From Elusimicrobia bacterium GWA2_51_34 (lineage in GTDB: Bacteria > Elusimicrobiota > Elusimicrobia > Elusimicrobiales > UBA9959): a stretch of 64,000 nt of DNA. Below are positions 9,901 to 19,420 of the stretch, piece after piece. The notes beneath the pieces are model-generated. The model was not told the origin of the DNA. It ran no database searches and saw nothing but the letters and a program-made list of their open reading frames with translations. The translations under genes and the position numbers were made by a program. Position 1 is the stretch's first letter; each line of letters starts with the position of its first letter. The DNA is taken from contig MGTS01000029.1 in NCBI GenBank assembly GCA_001799565.1, forward strand, positions 1-64,000, in the 5' to 3' direction.

Positions 9901-12900
9901 ACACCACCGGCGCTATTTCTACCGCAGTCCCGGCGGCGACAACTACGGCCTGACCTGAAACCGGCGCTTGCGAACCTATGGTAAGGTTTACCGGCCCCGC
10001 TTGGACGCTTTGTGAGCTATTGTTCGTTACACGAAACCGAACAGTGTCAAAGAAACCCCTGTTTAAAGCTTCGGAAGCGAAGCCGGGGTTCGGGGCTGGG
10101 GACTGGGGGCTTGGGGCGGAAAGGAGATTACCGTAACCCGCCAGCGCAAAAGAAAGCGCTGGTATTTCCGCGCGGGCCCTTGCGCCTTCCCTGCCCCTGG
10201 AATCTACCGCCAGAACCTCGTAAACATGAGCGATTCCGCCCGCATATGCTGTATCCCGGTAAGAAGACGCTGTTGCGCTTACCGGCGACAGGTAGACACT
10301 ATCTTTATATACCTTATATACTACAGCGCCCGGATAGGGGGCCCAGCTTAGGGCAAGCGTGGAACCGTCTTCAATAACCGCCGTAAGCGACCCTGGTTTC
10401 AGCGGCGGCTGGTCAATAGTGAAAGCCGCGTAGCTGTGCGACACATTCCCCGCCAGATCGGAAGCTGTTATTTCAAGGTTGTACGCGCCGTTTTCTGCTA
10501 TGGTTAAGCCTGAAATATACGTTAAGCCGTTTAAAAGCGCCGTAACAGTAGAAAAATGCGCGTCTGAACCGGAGATAACCGGCGTAACTGCCGCTTCATA
10601 ATATCCGCCGTCCGCAACGCCGGAAAGTGTTATTGCGGGACTGGTTTTATCTATGGCAAACGAAACGCTTTTCTGCGAGGAATGGCCGCCGGAATCCGAA
10701 GCAGAAACAGCAAGCGTATACGCGCCTTCCACGTTTATGCCTGAGCCGGACGCGAACAATAGGCTGTTAAGAGTTACAGTTGATTGTGAAAGATTCAGGT
10801 CCTGTATTACGACAAGCGGATAAACCGTAGAGTTATAATAAGCCCCGATTTCAACGCCAGTAACTGTTATCACAGGCGCGGCCCCTGAGTATGATACCCG
10901 CATAGCGGCAGAAAGTGCGCTTTCATTGCCCACAACGTCAAGGGCGGTGAGGGCGTAATAATATACGCCGTCGGTATTGGGGGTATCCACCGCTTCGGTT
11001 CCTATCAGGGCCCTGTAGGCAAGCCCGCCCGTAGAAACTGCGGTGTATGTTGTCCTGTAGAGCCGGTAGCTGGAGGGTGTTTCAGCTCCGCCGGCTGACC
11101 AGCCCAGATTAACTGACGAATTGGCTGAAGTGGAAATAATAACCGGCGGCTCCGGCGGGGTGGAATCGGAAACGACTGAAACGGTGTTGGATGCGGCGCT
11201 CTCGTTGCCCGCCGTGTCTAATGCGGTAACATAATACTCATATGACGCCTCATCTGAAGGCGTGTAGGAGAAAGTTCCCGTGCCGTCCTCCGGTTTGGGA
11301 ACCACGCCGCAGGTAAGACGGGAACCATCCATGTAAACGCAATAATATGCCGGTTTGTCGCCAAGCGAAAAGGGCGACCAACTGAAAGTTATAAGCCCGC
11401 CGGGGCCTTTTGACCCGTTGAGCGACAAGGGCGCGCCGGGGGCTATGGTGTCCGCTATGAAATAAGTTGCGCCTTGTATCAGCGTTCCGGTATTGCCAAG
11501 CGCGTCCAGCGCCTGATAGCTGAAATAATGCGCGCCTTCGCCGGTATTTGTGTCAACAATTATAACGCCTTGCCAGTCGGAGCCGGTAGTGGAGGAAAGT
11601 TGAACGGCCTGTGTTCCACCCGTAACCGTAAACCATAATTCCGGCGTTAAGGCCGCCGGTTTGGTTAAAGCCAGCGTGACGGGATACGTTCCCGTCTTCA
11701 GATACGGCCCCACCACTGGGGCAAATGCAATATCCGCCGTTGGACCTTCGGTTTCAAGTACCAACGCACCGCCGGAGGTTATCTGATGGCCGGCATTGCC
11801 GCTTAAGTCCACTCCCTGGAAAGAGAAATTGCCAGTACCGGAAGGCATAGCCTGCGTAACAGCAAGCGTGCCGACCCATATATAAGGAGAGGACGGCTCA
11901 AGACTTATCTGTACCGGGTAAGCGCCCGATTGTGTAAAAGTAAGGTATGGCGTTTCCGAAAGCACTTCGGTGACCGTAACCTGTACCGGGTGGGGTCCGG
12001 CTCCAAGCGGCGGCGTTTCTCCGGGCAGGCTTATTGCGGCCGACGGCGGCTGCGCGTCCGAAACGGCGTAGGCTATATCGGATAACACGCTTTCATTGCT
12101 GGCCGCGTCCACCGAGGCGGCGGCGTAATAGTAGATTCCGTCCGCACCTGGAGCGTCTGTAAATTCAAGAGCGGTAACGCCGGAGGCCGCGCGCAGAGCC
12201 TGGGGCGCCACAGCGCCGGAGGAAAGAGCCAATTCAGAAGCGGAACGGTAAATATTGTAAGAAGCGGGGATTTCACCGGACGGGGCTAACCAGGCAAGCG
12301 CCACCCTGCCGTAAGCCAAAGGCTGCGCGGAAACGGATACCGGCGCGTTTGGAGGGCCGGAATCCACCACACCCGTGACCGCCACGGAATACGGGCTTGC
12401 GTCCCTGCTGTCCACAGCCTGCGCAGTTATTGAAACCGCGCCGTCTCCGCCCAAGGGCACATCAGATGCGGTAAAAACACCGTCGGCCCCGGCCTGGTCC
12501 GCCGCGGCAAAATTATCGTTAACGAATATAACCACGTAAACTCCGGGGTCGGCTGTGCCGGCAATGTATGTCTGCGTGGAAGACTGTGAAAACCCGGGGA
12601 GCGGATAAGTTATTACCGGAACGGACGGCGGGGCGTAATTGACGGTGACAGGCAGGTTCCATTGCGACATATTGCCGGAATAATCAAACACCCGCACGGT
12701 GAAGACATGATCGCCGTCGGAATAGCCGACTGTATTCCAGATAAAAACGGAGTTATAGTACGAATACACCACCACACTGCTTATAACAACGCCGTCGGCC
12801 AGGAACTGGGCTTTTTTCAGCGCGTAATTATCGGAAGCGTTCACTTGTACGCTGAACGGCCTTGAAACAATGGCGCCCGCCTCAACGGGAGAAATAACCG

Positions 12901-15409
12901 ATAGCACAGGCGGAACAAAATCCAACACCGCGGAATTAGAGAAATACGAGGCGTTGCCCGATAAGTCATAAGCCTTAAGAGTGTAGAACCGCACGGTATC
13001 GGTAGAACCGGGGGTTACGATAAAGTTTTCAACCCCGCCGACCGGCATGGAAGCCGGTATTGTGGCCACAAACACCGCGCTGTCCCAATTGTCATAGCTA
13101 TAGGAGATATAGGAATCCGATATTTTGAGAATGTAATAGGCAAGCCCGGAATTATCAACCGGGGCCGTCCAGGATAAGACCGCCGAGCCATCGGCAGCGG
13201 AGGAAGCATGAAGGTCCGTAACCTGCCAGGGCGGCGTCGCGTCCACCGTTATTTTTAACACGTCTGAATACGGCCCTTCCGCGCCTTCGCTGTTAAGCGC
13301 GGTTATCCGGTAATAGTAGGTTGCAGACTGGATAGAATTATCTTCATAATATGTGCTGAGGGTGGAGGTTGATAAAACGAAAACCGGATAGGGCTCGGCG
13401 GCCCTATATACCTTATAGGAGGCGGAAGGGTTGCCATACGCCGCCGACGACCAGAAAAGTAATACCTTACCTGGGGCAGGTTCATACACAGCGGTTAGAT
13501 TCACCGGAGCGCCCGGAGGAGCGGCTAAAGTTTTTATGGAAGCCACTTCGGAATATTCCGTGGGGATATCATTGCCATTTACGGCACGGACTTTGACGGA
13601 GTAAACAGTGTCCGCTTCAAGACCGGTAAGCACCTCGGAAACGTAGCCCGGATGCCAGCTATGAATAGACACGCTGGAAAAGATGGTCTGGAAATTATCG
13701 CTGGAGGCGGCAAGGTCATATAAGGTCCAGATTCCATTTCCGGCGGAACCCCATTCAGCGGAAATAGTATCAGAGGTAACGCTTAATAAGGCAGGTGTAC
13801 CCGGAACCTCGGCCAGCGAGTATATCTCCGGTGAAAAGGCAGGCAACCCTGTGCCATACGAATTATAGGCGTATACAAAAATACCTGCCCTGGTATTAGG
13901 GGCAATGCCGGTTCTGATAAAAAGCGGCTCGGCAACGGAAGACAGGAAGACGCCGTAATCCGAATAGACGCCGTATCCGTCCGCATTCGAGACAGCCTGC
14001 CAGGACCATGATACGGAAGATACACCCAGAGCTAAAACGGTAAACCCCTGTACCTGGCCAAGCGGGGTGGCTAGTGTTTTTGTGGAAACCACGGCGGAAT
14101 ATTCCGTGGGGATATTATTGCCGTTTATGGCGCGGACTTTGACGTAATACTCAGTGTCCGGATCAAGGTTGTCAATTGTCCAGAAAACGTCCTCGTTGCT
14201 CCAGTCATACATAGTATTGCTGGAAAAAATGGTCTGAAAATTATCGGTTGAGGCAAGTATTTCATATGAGGCCCCGAATGTCCCCCCGCCCGGGCTCCAT
14301 TTCAGATTAATCGCATTGTCAGTTACGCTAAGCATATCGGGAACGCCCGGAACCGCTGCCAGCGTGTACACCTGGTATACACAATTGCGCGGCCCTGTGC
14401 CGTAAGCGTTGTAGGCGGCGACGCAAATGGAAAATTGGGTATTGGCGGGCAGGTCTACCCTGGTATAAGAGGGCGTGGGAACGGAAGACAGGAAGACGCC
14501 GGAATCCAAAGAGACGGCGTAGCCGTCCACCACGGGCGACTCGTCCCAGTGCCATGTGATTGAAGATATGCCCGACGCGGAACCGTAAAGCTCCTGCACA
14601 TAGTTGGGGAGCATATCCCCCTGCGGGCCGTCCCATATGAAACTGACCGCGGTGGGGGTCTGCTGGATATTGCCGGTAAAATCCTGGCCGCGCAGATATA
14701 TAAGGTACTCATGCCCCGTGGCCAGAAGCGAAGAGAGCCTGTTAAACGCGCTCAACACATCGGTATCAGTAAATATGGTCCAGGTCACAGCGCTGGGCTT
14801 GCCTTGAAAATCCGCTTCCACATAATCAAAAGGGGCCACGCCGGTGGACAACCAAATGCCGTTGTCTTGGCCGCTCCACCAGAGGTCGGTGGTAACGTCA
14901 CGCACCGCTGTTTCCAGGAAGCTAACCCCGATATTATCGGAAGCCGTGCCGGAGATGGAGTACAATGAGGTTATTGTGGAACCTTCCACTATTGAAGTTA
15001 TAGCGGCGGAAGGCGGCACAGTATCAAGCGCTATGGAAAAGTCTATATTCGTAATGGCTGAATCGGGGGCGAGATAAACCGGAGCGTAATCATTATAATT
15101 TCCAATAAGAGAAACAGGCGCGGAATTGATAGCGGATATATAATAAGTGTCGGGCGCGGGGAGTGTAAGTGTGTAATTAACACCGCTCTGCTGTACGCTA
15201 AACGTGGAAAAGGCGACAGGATTCCCGCGTGAATTATCTGTGTAGGCAAAAACCGCAACAATTGAACCGTCCGGCAGGTCAGGCGCGGAGATAACGCCGC
15301 TTATGACCCCAGTTGATTGTGCGGCGGCTTGTACCCCCGGCAGGAACAACGCCGGAAAAAGCCACAGGAGCGCTAGGCGCTTAAGGTTTTTTTTCATTAA
15401 GGGAAACAT
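6965..15409 (-). CDS. Giant secreted FN3/Ig-like protein with Cys-rich, PLA2-like C-terminal domain
   Basis: 2814 aa; signal peptide (MKKNLKRLALLWLFPALFLPGVQAAAQ); many FN3-like and Ig-like modules; C-terminus NGCGT...DFTGDCNEHDKLYAVCNTDK...ADEDLRNRMQVRC. Confidence 0.85.
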   Translation of the reverse strand: MFPLMKKNLKRLALLWLFPALFLPGVQAAAQSTGVISGVISAPDLPDGSIVAVFAYTDNSRGNPVAFSTFSVQQSGVNYTLTLPAPDTYYISAINSAPVSLIGNYNDYAPVYLAPDSAITNIDFSIALDTVPPSAAITSIVEGSTITSLYSISGTASDNIGVSFLETAVRDVTTDLWWSGQDNGIWLSTGVAPFDYVEADFQGKPSAVTWTIFTDTDVLSAFNRLSSLLATGHEYLIYLRGQDFTGNIQQTPTAVSFIWDGPQGDMLPNYVQELYGSASGISSITWHWDESPVVDGYAVSLDSGVFLSSVPTPSYTRVDLPANTQFSICVAAYNAYGTGPRNCVYQVYTLAAVPGVPDMLSVTDNAINLKWSPGGGTFGASYEILASTDNFQTIFSSNTMYDWSNEDVFWTIDNLDPDTEYYVKVRAINGNNIPTEYSAVVSTKTLATPLGQVQGFTVLALGVSSVSWSWQAVSNADGYGVYSDYGVFLSSVAEPLFIRTGIAPNTRAGIFVYAYNSYGTGLPAFSPEIYSLAEVPGTPALLSVTSDTISAEWGSAGNGIWTLYDLAASSDNFQTIFSSVSIHSWHPGYVSEVLTGLEADTVYSVKVRAVNGNDIPTEYSEVASIKTLAAPPGAPVNLTAVYEPAPGKVLLFWSSAAYGNPSASYKVYRAAEPYPVFVLSTSTLSTYYEDNSIQSATYYYRITALNSEGAEGPYSDVLKITVDATPPWQVTDLHASSAADGSAVLSWTAPVDNSGLAYYILKISDSYISYSYDNWDSAVFVATIPASMPVGGVENFIVTPGSTDTVRFYTLKAYDLSGNASYFSNSAVLDFVPPVLSVISPVEAGAIVSRPFSVQVNASDNYALKKAQFLADGVVISSVVVYSYYNSVFIWNTVGYSDGDHVFTVRVFDYSGNMSQWNLPVTVNYAPPSVPVITYPLPGFSQSSTQTYIAGTADPGVYVVIFVNDNFAAADQAGADGVFTASDVPLGGDGAVSITAQAVDSRDASPYSVAVTGVVDSGPPNAPVSVSAQPLAYGRVALAWLAPSGEIPASYNIYRSASELALSSGAVAPQALRAASGVTALEFTDAPGADGIYYYAAASVDAASNESVLSDIAYAVSDAQPPSAAISLPGETPPLGAGPHPVQVTVTEVLSETPYLTFTQSGAYPVQISLEPSSPYIWVGTLAVTQAMPSGTGNFSFQGVDLSGNAGHQITSGGALVLETEGPTADIAFAPVVGPYLKTGTYPVTLALTKPAALTPELWFTVTGGTQAVQLSSTTGSDWQGVIIVDTNTGEGAHYFSYQALDALGNTGTLIQGATYFIADTIAPGAPLSLNGSKGPGGLITFSWSPFSLGDKPAYYCVYMDGSRLTCGVVPKPEDGTGTFSYTPSDEASYEYYVTALDTAGNESAASNTVSVVSDSTPPEPPVIISTSANSSVNLGWSAGGAETPSSYRLYRTTYTAVSTGGLAYRALIGTEAVDTPNTDGVYYYALTALDVVGNESALSAAMRVSYSGAAPVITVTGVEIGAYYNSTVYPLVVIQDLNLSQSTVTLNSLLFASGSGINVEGAYTLAVSASDSGGHSSQKSVSFAIDKTSPAITLSGVADGGYYEAAVTPVISGSDAHFSTVTALLNGLTYISGLTIAENGAYNLEITASDLAGNVSHSYAAFTIDQPPLKPGSLTAVIEDGSTLALSWAPYPGAVVYKVYKDSVYLSPVSATASSYRDTAYAGGIAHVYEVLAVDSRGREGARARAEIPALSFALAGYGNLLSAPSPQSPAPNPGFASEALNRGFFDTVRFRVTNNSSQSVQAGPVNLTIGSQAPVSGQAVVVAAGTAVEIAPVVFTSTASVDSVSGKAVLTMPQAGDAAFSMARTFSMAVRDLAAPVVEVSAEALVRGAYSKVNVKFNNRGSAPVDIVTARGAGLGVRGSPAVAVELKTQAGFTLSRAELLQTNANILNTGGDTAYFIRVPAGGNYTFEPLRLAVPEIGDSLTVIGTVNGFAWSLDYNPQYSSLSALASKTMSTELAVPYKATIYTEQPIYDQGSTVTIKGQVKDVWENILSSFPVSVSITNNGYARTISSMTDGNGEYSVNFIPTADEAGIYDVSVRHPEIVGEAASSSFSITGFAFNYTDYTLTIAQGSSYAFEVILKNTGGTALEGLLFPVENVSGSGVSLTPGQPAQSLQPGTQMKLTVTCVTSGSASSLVKLILKARDSNGFERSIPITVNVVPSQVIPKLTPPTFEIGMLAGDSKIQRITVENIGFSTWTNVNVNLPTLDWVTVDGMTGLIKSLGDIPPGGNVSFTLRINPPAGLLNRTYAQNPLVELISDNFETVPVNVGIAVTSSKKSNIYFNVTNADKFPTDSTRFVGGANITLTSLDIYSLTLTAKTDANGFAPFRDVPSGNYAYRVESAGAQPASGTLELEPGLDKTMDILMPTSMVTYKWSVTPTTITDKYDLTLDMTFRTDVPAPAIVISPPLMSIAMEGGQTLYTQYTVENKGLVSAFNFQLEPQNTDAVKIELPFTTISEIKPGQVIVVPVKITLAHASCEGATIAHKCQTHCAAGKLINVLVESWQALFGTTCPAGSTGGGAGGGGGPLTFAAWGAGYISRVGAVAANMGCGGGCIEGTTIGCSPCQSCQGGTCKFNGSNSSGCKSDNICKKAVCVQENDGTGRCDTTGDNSAETNAKVASGEISILSCLNRKSNGNLIPPNGCGTLAHPLNPTPVKCASEIDFTGDCNEHDKLYAVCNTDKNAKDFADEDLRNRMQVRCNPIANNDCYNQCLGTTKGWYWYLKYTGYLPGSIKLPTSSSAYDDAQKDACTCCSEQ

Positions 15410-15718
15410 GTTTTAAGCCGGACGGACGCCGTTATAAATCTGTGAAACAAGCGCCCGACTGCCCGCGATTACGCGCTAACGTAGAGGTTATTTGCTGTTG
15501 CCTTAAGGTTTTTCCCAAACTCTAAAAACAGTATATAGAGATATCGCCTGATTTGTCAAGGCCCTGTTTCAGCTATTTATTATAAATGAGTATTCTTCGT
15601 CTTCTTGGTATTTTTCATATTACATTTTTCTTTTAATGTGTGTCAACAATTCAAGAAACCGGTGGCCGGAAAGTCAGTAACCGGTAACCAGTACTCATGA
15701 CTGAATACCGGCTACCGA

Positions 15719-16534
15719 TTACCGGGTACTGTTCACTCCTGTTCCCGCGCCGCCCAGGAAAAGCCTTACGCTTTCCTCTTTAAGGCCGTAAACCCCGGCA
15801 AGTATAGAGGATTTAAGCAGGTCCGCGGGCGCGCCAAACAGGTTCCCCCCGCCTTTTTTAAGGATGAGCAGGCGGGAAGCGGAGGCCGCGGCAAGCGAAA
15901 TATCGTGCGACACAAGGCAGACGCCTAAGCGTTTTTCAACAGCCAGTTTTTTAAGCAGCGACAGTATTTCGGCGGTATACTTAACGTCCAGATGCGAGGT
16001 GGGTTCGTCTAAAAACAGCAGTTTCGGGCTTTGAGCCAGCGCCTGGGCTATAAAAACCAGCTGCCTTTCACCGCTTGAAAGGGAATTAACGGGTCTGGCG
16101 CTAAACGCGGACATGCCCGTTTCTTCAAGAGCAAGAGCCGCTGCCGCACGGTCCTGCCCGGAATAATCGCGCCACCAGCCCGCGTGCGCGGCGCGGCCAA
16201 GCAGGACCGTTTCAAGGACCGAAAATTCGTATGGCAGGTGTATTTCACTCGGCACATAGGCAAGGGTTCTCGCCAGTTCATTGACAGACGCAAGGCCCAG
16301 TTCCCGTCCTTCAAACTTTATGGCGCCCGAGGCGGGTTTTAAATAACCGGTAAGCAGTTTTATAAGCGTGGATTTACCGGCTCCGTTGGGCCCCAGCACC
16401 CAAAGCAGATCTCCTTTTGAAATTTCAAACGAAAGGTCTTTTATAAGCGGTCCGCTGCCGTAGGAAAATGACAGTCCTTCGGTTTTAAGGAGCGTTCTCA
16501 TACGCGCCCCCTTGAGCTTTTCCATAAAAGCCAC
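15719..16534 (-). CDS. btuD: Cobalamin/siderophore-type ABC transporter ATP-binding protein
   Basis: Walker A GPNGAGKST, signature LSSGERQ, Walker B LLFLDEPTSHLD; downstream of a FecCD permease and a B12 riboswitch. Confidence 0.85.
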   Translation of the reverse strand: MAFMEKLKGARMRTLLKTEGLSFSYGSGPLIKDLSFEISKGDLLWVLGPNGAGKSTLIKLLTGYLKPASGAIKFEGRELGLASVNELARTLAYVPSEIHLPYEFSVLETVLLGRAAHAGWWRDYSGQDRAAAALALEETGMSAFSARPVNSLSSGERQLVFIAQALAQSPKLLFLDEPTSHLDVKYTAEILSLLKKLAVEKRLGVCLVSHDISLAAASASRLLILKKGGGNLFGAPADLLKSSILAGVYGLKEESVRLFLGGAGTGVNSTR

Positions 16535-17436
16535 AAAAAAAACGGCGCGCCTATGAGGGCGGTGATAACGCCCGAAGGTATTTCAGTGGGAGCGGCAACT
16601 GTGCGCCCAAGAGTGTCGGCCAGGGTAAGGAAAGCCGCGCCGCCAAGCGCCGAGGCCGGCAACAGGGTTTTGTTTGAGGCGCCGCATGCCAGACGGATTA
16701 TATGCGGAGCCATTAACCCCACAAAGCCGATAGTTCCGCCTATGGCAACGGCGGCTGCCGTGGCGGCGCTTGCGAGCGCGAAAAACACCAGCCGCGCCCG
16801 CGCCGGCGAAGCGCCCAGATGATAGGCCTTTTCTTCACCCAGCGAAAACAGATCAAGCCGCCGCCATGAAAAAAAGGACGCCAGAAGCACCCCAAGGACT
16901 ATGAACGCTGAAATGGCGAGCAGTTCAGGCTCCGCCGAGTAAATACCGCCCATCACAAAATAAAGCATGGAAAAAGAGCGCTCTTTTGAAAGACTTAAAA
17001 ACAGCATAACGAGGGCGGTTATAAAAGAACCCACCACGATGCCTGAAAGCACAAGCCCCGCCTCCGAGAGATTGCGGGCGGAACGCGCCACGCCGTAAGA
17101 AATAAAAGTGGCGGAGAAAGCCCCCGCGAAAACCATAATGTAAAAAACAAGCGAGCCGCGCGCTACTCCAAGCGAGAGGCAAAGCACCGCGGCCGCCGTC
17201 GCGCCGGAGGAAGTGCCCAGAATGTAAGGGTCGCTTAGCGGGTTTTTAAGCAAACTCTGGAAAATAGCGCCCGAAAGCCCCAACCCCGCGCCCACTATTA
17301 CGGCTGCGGCGGTACGCGGCAGCCGTATGTCAAAAATAATAGACGGAACGGAAAGGCCCGCGGGGCCGGACAGCAGCGAGAACACGCAGGCCCCCGCCAG
17401 AACGATTAAAAGCCAGAATAGTTTACCTGCTTTCAT
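16498..17436 (-). CDS. btuC: FecCD-family ABC transporter permease
   Basis: 312 aa polytopic; LGLSGAIFQSLLKNPLSDPYILGTSSGA and GFVGLMAPHIIRL motifs typical of BtuC/FecCD. Confidence 0.9.
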   Translation of the reverse strand: MKAGKLFWLLIVLAGACVFSLLSGPAGLSVPSIIFDIRLPRTAAAVIVGAGLGLSGAIFQSLLKNPLSDPYILGTSSGATAAAVLCLSLGVARGSLVFYIMVFAGAFSATFISYGVARSARNLSEAGLVLSGIVVGSFITALVMLFLSLSKERSFSMLYFVMGGIYSAEPELLAISAFIVLGVLLASFFSWRRLDLFSLGEEKAYHLGASPARARLVFFALASAATAAAVAIGGTIGFVGLMAPHIIRLACGASNKTLLPASALGGAAFLTLADTLGRTVAAPTEIPSGVITALIGAPFFLWLLWKSSRGRV

Positions 17437-18280
17437 GAAGGAGAGCCCTCAATTTTTCTATCTCCGCGAGTATGTCGGGGGCGGGCCGGGTAAAAGCGTT
17501 TTTATCCAAAGAGGTAATAACCCTGCCGCCGCGCGCGGCTTTCAGGCCCGCGGCCATAGGCCGTTTAAGCAGTTCTTCCTTTGAGGAAGAAAGAAGCACA
17601 ATAGCGTCGGGATCGCGTGTTACTATCTCTTCCCACGAGGTCTGGAAATAATCTTTTTTTTCAGCCGAAAAAATATTTTTTCCGCCGGCGAGCTCAACTG
17701 CGTCGGAAAGAAAAGACAGGCCGCCCACCGTCCAAAGCCCTTCGTCGGCTTCAAGATAAACGGATACAGGTTTACCCCGCCCTTTTGCCCAATGCTTTTC
17801 AAAATTGCCGGCAAAAGGGCGGGGCCGGGTTAAAAATCGCGACGCCAGTTTTTCCCCCTCTTTTTTGCGCCCGATGGCCGCGGCTATCAGGCGCGTGCTG
17901 CGGGCGATATCCGCCACCTTTTCCTCTGCTGGAATTTCAACCACTTTAAGCCCCAAAGCCGAAAGTTTGCCCGCAAGCCCCGAGCCTTTCCAGCGCCCGG
18001 TAAAAACAACATCCGGCTTTAATGAATAAATTTTCTCGGCGTTGGGGCGCAGATAATCGCCCGTCTTTTCAATTTTTGCGGCCTCTGGCGGCCTGTCGCA
18101 GAAATTTGTAACGCCAACCAGTTCCCCCCCCGCGCCAAGAGCGAATATTATCTCGGTGTAGGAAGGCATTAAGGAGACGATACTCCGGGCCTGGACCGGC
18201 AAAGAGCACAGGAGCACAAGAACACAGGAGCACAGGAGCACAGGAACACAGGAAATTTTGTTTTGTTTTACACCTTTCAT
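17423..18280 (-). CDS. btuF: Periplasmic cobalamin-type substrate-binding protein
   Basis: SIVSLMPSYTEIIFALGAGGELVGVTNFCDRPPEA, TroA/BtuF-like. ORF opens at 18463, but the ATG at 18280 before the signal peptide is likelier because upstream sequence is riboswitch and terminator. Confidence 0.85.
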   Translation of the reverse strand: MKGVKQNKISCVPVLLCSCVLVLLCSLPVQARSIVSLMPSYTEIIFALGAGGELVGVTNFCDRPPEAAKIEKTGDYLRPNAEKIYSLKPDVVFTGRWKGSGLAGKLSALGLKVVEIPAEEKVADIARSTRLIAAAIGRKKEGEKLASRFLTRPRPFAGNFEKHWAKGRGKPVSVYLEADEGLWTVGGLSFLSDAVELAGGKNIFSAEKKDYFQTSWEEIVTRDPDAIVLLSSSKEELLKRPMAAGLKAARGGRVITSLDKNAFTRPAPDILAEIEKLRALLHESR

Positions 18281-18336
18281 TTTCTTTTTTTGCCGTAATC
18301 GTTTGTTTAAATCTGTGTAATCTTTACCAATAAAAA

Positions 18337-18364
18337 AGTCCTTTCTCCGGGGAAAAAGGACTTG
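18337..18364 (-). terminator. Intrinsic terminator of riboswitch expression platform
   Basis: Minus strand AAGTCCTTTTTCCCCGGAGAAAGGACTTTTTTA, stem-loop plus T-run between riboswitch and btuF. Confidence 0.8.
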
Positions 18365-18384
18365 AGTATTTTCCCCCTCGGAAC

Positions 18385-18490
18385 AAACGCCCATTCGGGC
18401 GCTTTTGCAGTAGACCGGGCTTAGCCTTGCGGCATTACCGTTGCGGGGCAGCCCCGGAATCACACCGGGTTCCTCTGCGAATCAACTATA
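18385..18490 (-). promoter_or_regulatory. Cobalamin (B12) riboswitch
   Basis: Minus strand AGAGGAACCCGGTGTGATTCCGGGGCTGCCCCGCAACGGTAATGCCGCAAGGCTAAGCCCGGTCTACTGC matches the conserved B12-box layout (CCGGTG-GAATCCGGGGCTGCCCCGCAACGGTAA). Confidence 0.88.
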
Positions 18491-18624
18491 TTATGCCATA
18501 TGCCATAAGCTTTATGCCATATACGAGTGATGGTTACGAGACCGGCGGCTTTTTGGTATTATGGATTAAAGCAAATGGCGGGCGGGACATACTAATGCAG
18601 TGTCTCATAGATCCTTTTACATTT

Positions 18625-18679
18625 GTCATCCCCGCGCAGGCGGGGATCCAGTATGGATTCCCGCCTGCGCGAAAATGAC
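18625..18679. repeat. REP-like palindromic repeat
   Basis: gtcatccccgcgcaggcggggatcca / tggattcccgcctgcgcgaaaatgac, an imperfect 26-nt inverted repeat of a common bacterial intergenic type. Confidence 0.75.
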
Positions 18680-18765
18680 GATCATAAGTTAGTGTTAGCG
18701 ACACTACAATAACTGCGTATATTATCCGGGTGTGCCGGTAAAAAGAAAAGGATAATCTCTGGCGA

Positions 18766-19404
18766 ATGCAGACAATTAAACTTTCAGAGGGGACCTTCAC
18801 CATATCCCGGTTGCTTGGCAAAGGAAAATCCGGATATTCGTGGCTGATAGAGAACAGCGACGTAAAATACGTGCTGAAGCGCATGCACAACGAACCATGC
18901 GCCTATTATAAATTCGGAGACAAATTAGAGAGCGAACTGGAAGCGCACGCGCGATTGGCGAACCTTATTGCGATCCCACGGCTGATAGAGCACAACAGTG
19001 TGGAAAAATACCTGGTTAAGGAGTATATTTCCGGCACGCCGGTTTCCGAGCTGGCGGCGCAAGGCAGGGTGCCGCCGGAGGCCTTCAGGCAATTATTCTC
19101 ATGGTGCGGCAGGCTTTACGACCGCGGCATAAATATTGATTACTTCCCGGCTAATTTTATCTGGACGGGCGAGAAACTGTTTTACGTTGATTATGAACTG
19201 AACCCATACTCGGACGAGTGGAATTTTGAGAACTGGGGCATTTTCTACTGGATAAATTCGGAAGGCATGAATAAATTCATAAAAACCGGCGACCATCGCG
19301 CCATAAACACCGACGACAATTCCGGAAAACCTATAACAATTCCATTTACGGAGAAAGCCGCCGCGCTTATTTTGGAATATAAAAAGGCAACCGGCGCCTT
19401 TTGA
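18766..19404 (+). CDS. Small protein-kinase-like (Bud32/RIO/LPS-kinase-like) protein
   Basis: 212 aa; ISRLLGKGKSGYSWLIE...YVLKRM (Gly loop + Lys), RGINIDYFPANFIW...LFYVDYELNPYSDEWNFENWG (catalytic-like D..N...D). Confidence 0.65.
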   Translation: MQTIKLSEGTFTISRLLGKGKSGYSWLIENSDVKYVLKRMHNEPCAYYKFGDKLESELEAHARLANLIAIPRLIEHNSVEKYLVKEYISGTPVSELAAQGRVPPEAFRQLFSWCGRLYDRGINIDYFPANFIWTGEKLFYVDYELNPYSDEWNFENWGIFYWINSEGMNKFIKTGDHRAINTDDNSGKPITIPFTEKAAALILEYKKATGAF

Positions 19405-19420
19405 CTCCCACCCTCCGAAC

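Noticed and set aside
18337-18364. Treating the hairpin before btuF as one of the repeat elements
   Set aside because: It is a normal riboswitch terminator with T-run and has no tandem units.
17423-18463. BtuF ORF start at 18463
   Set aside because: The region 18281-18463 is terminator and riboswitch; the start at 18280 precedes a proper signal peptide.
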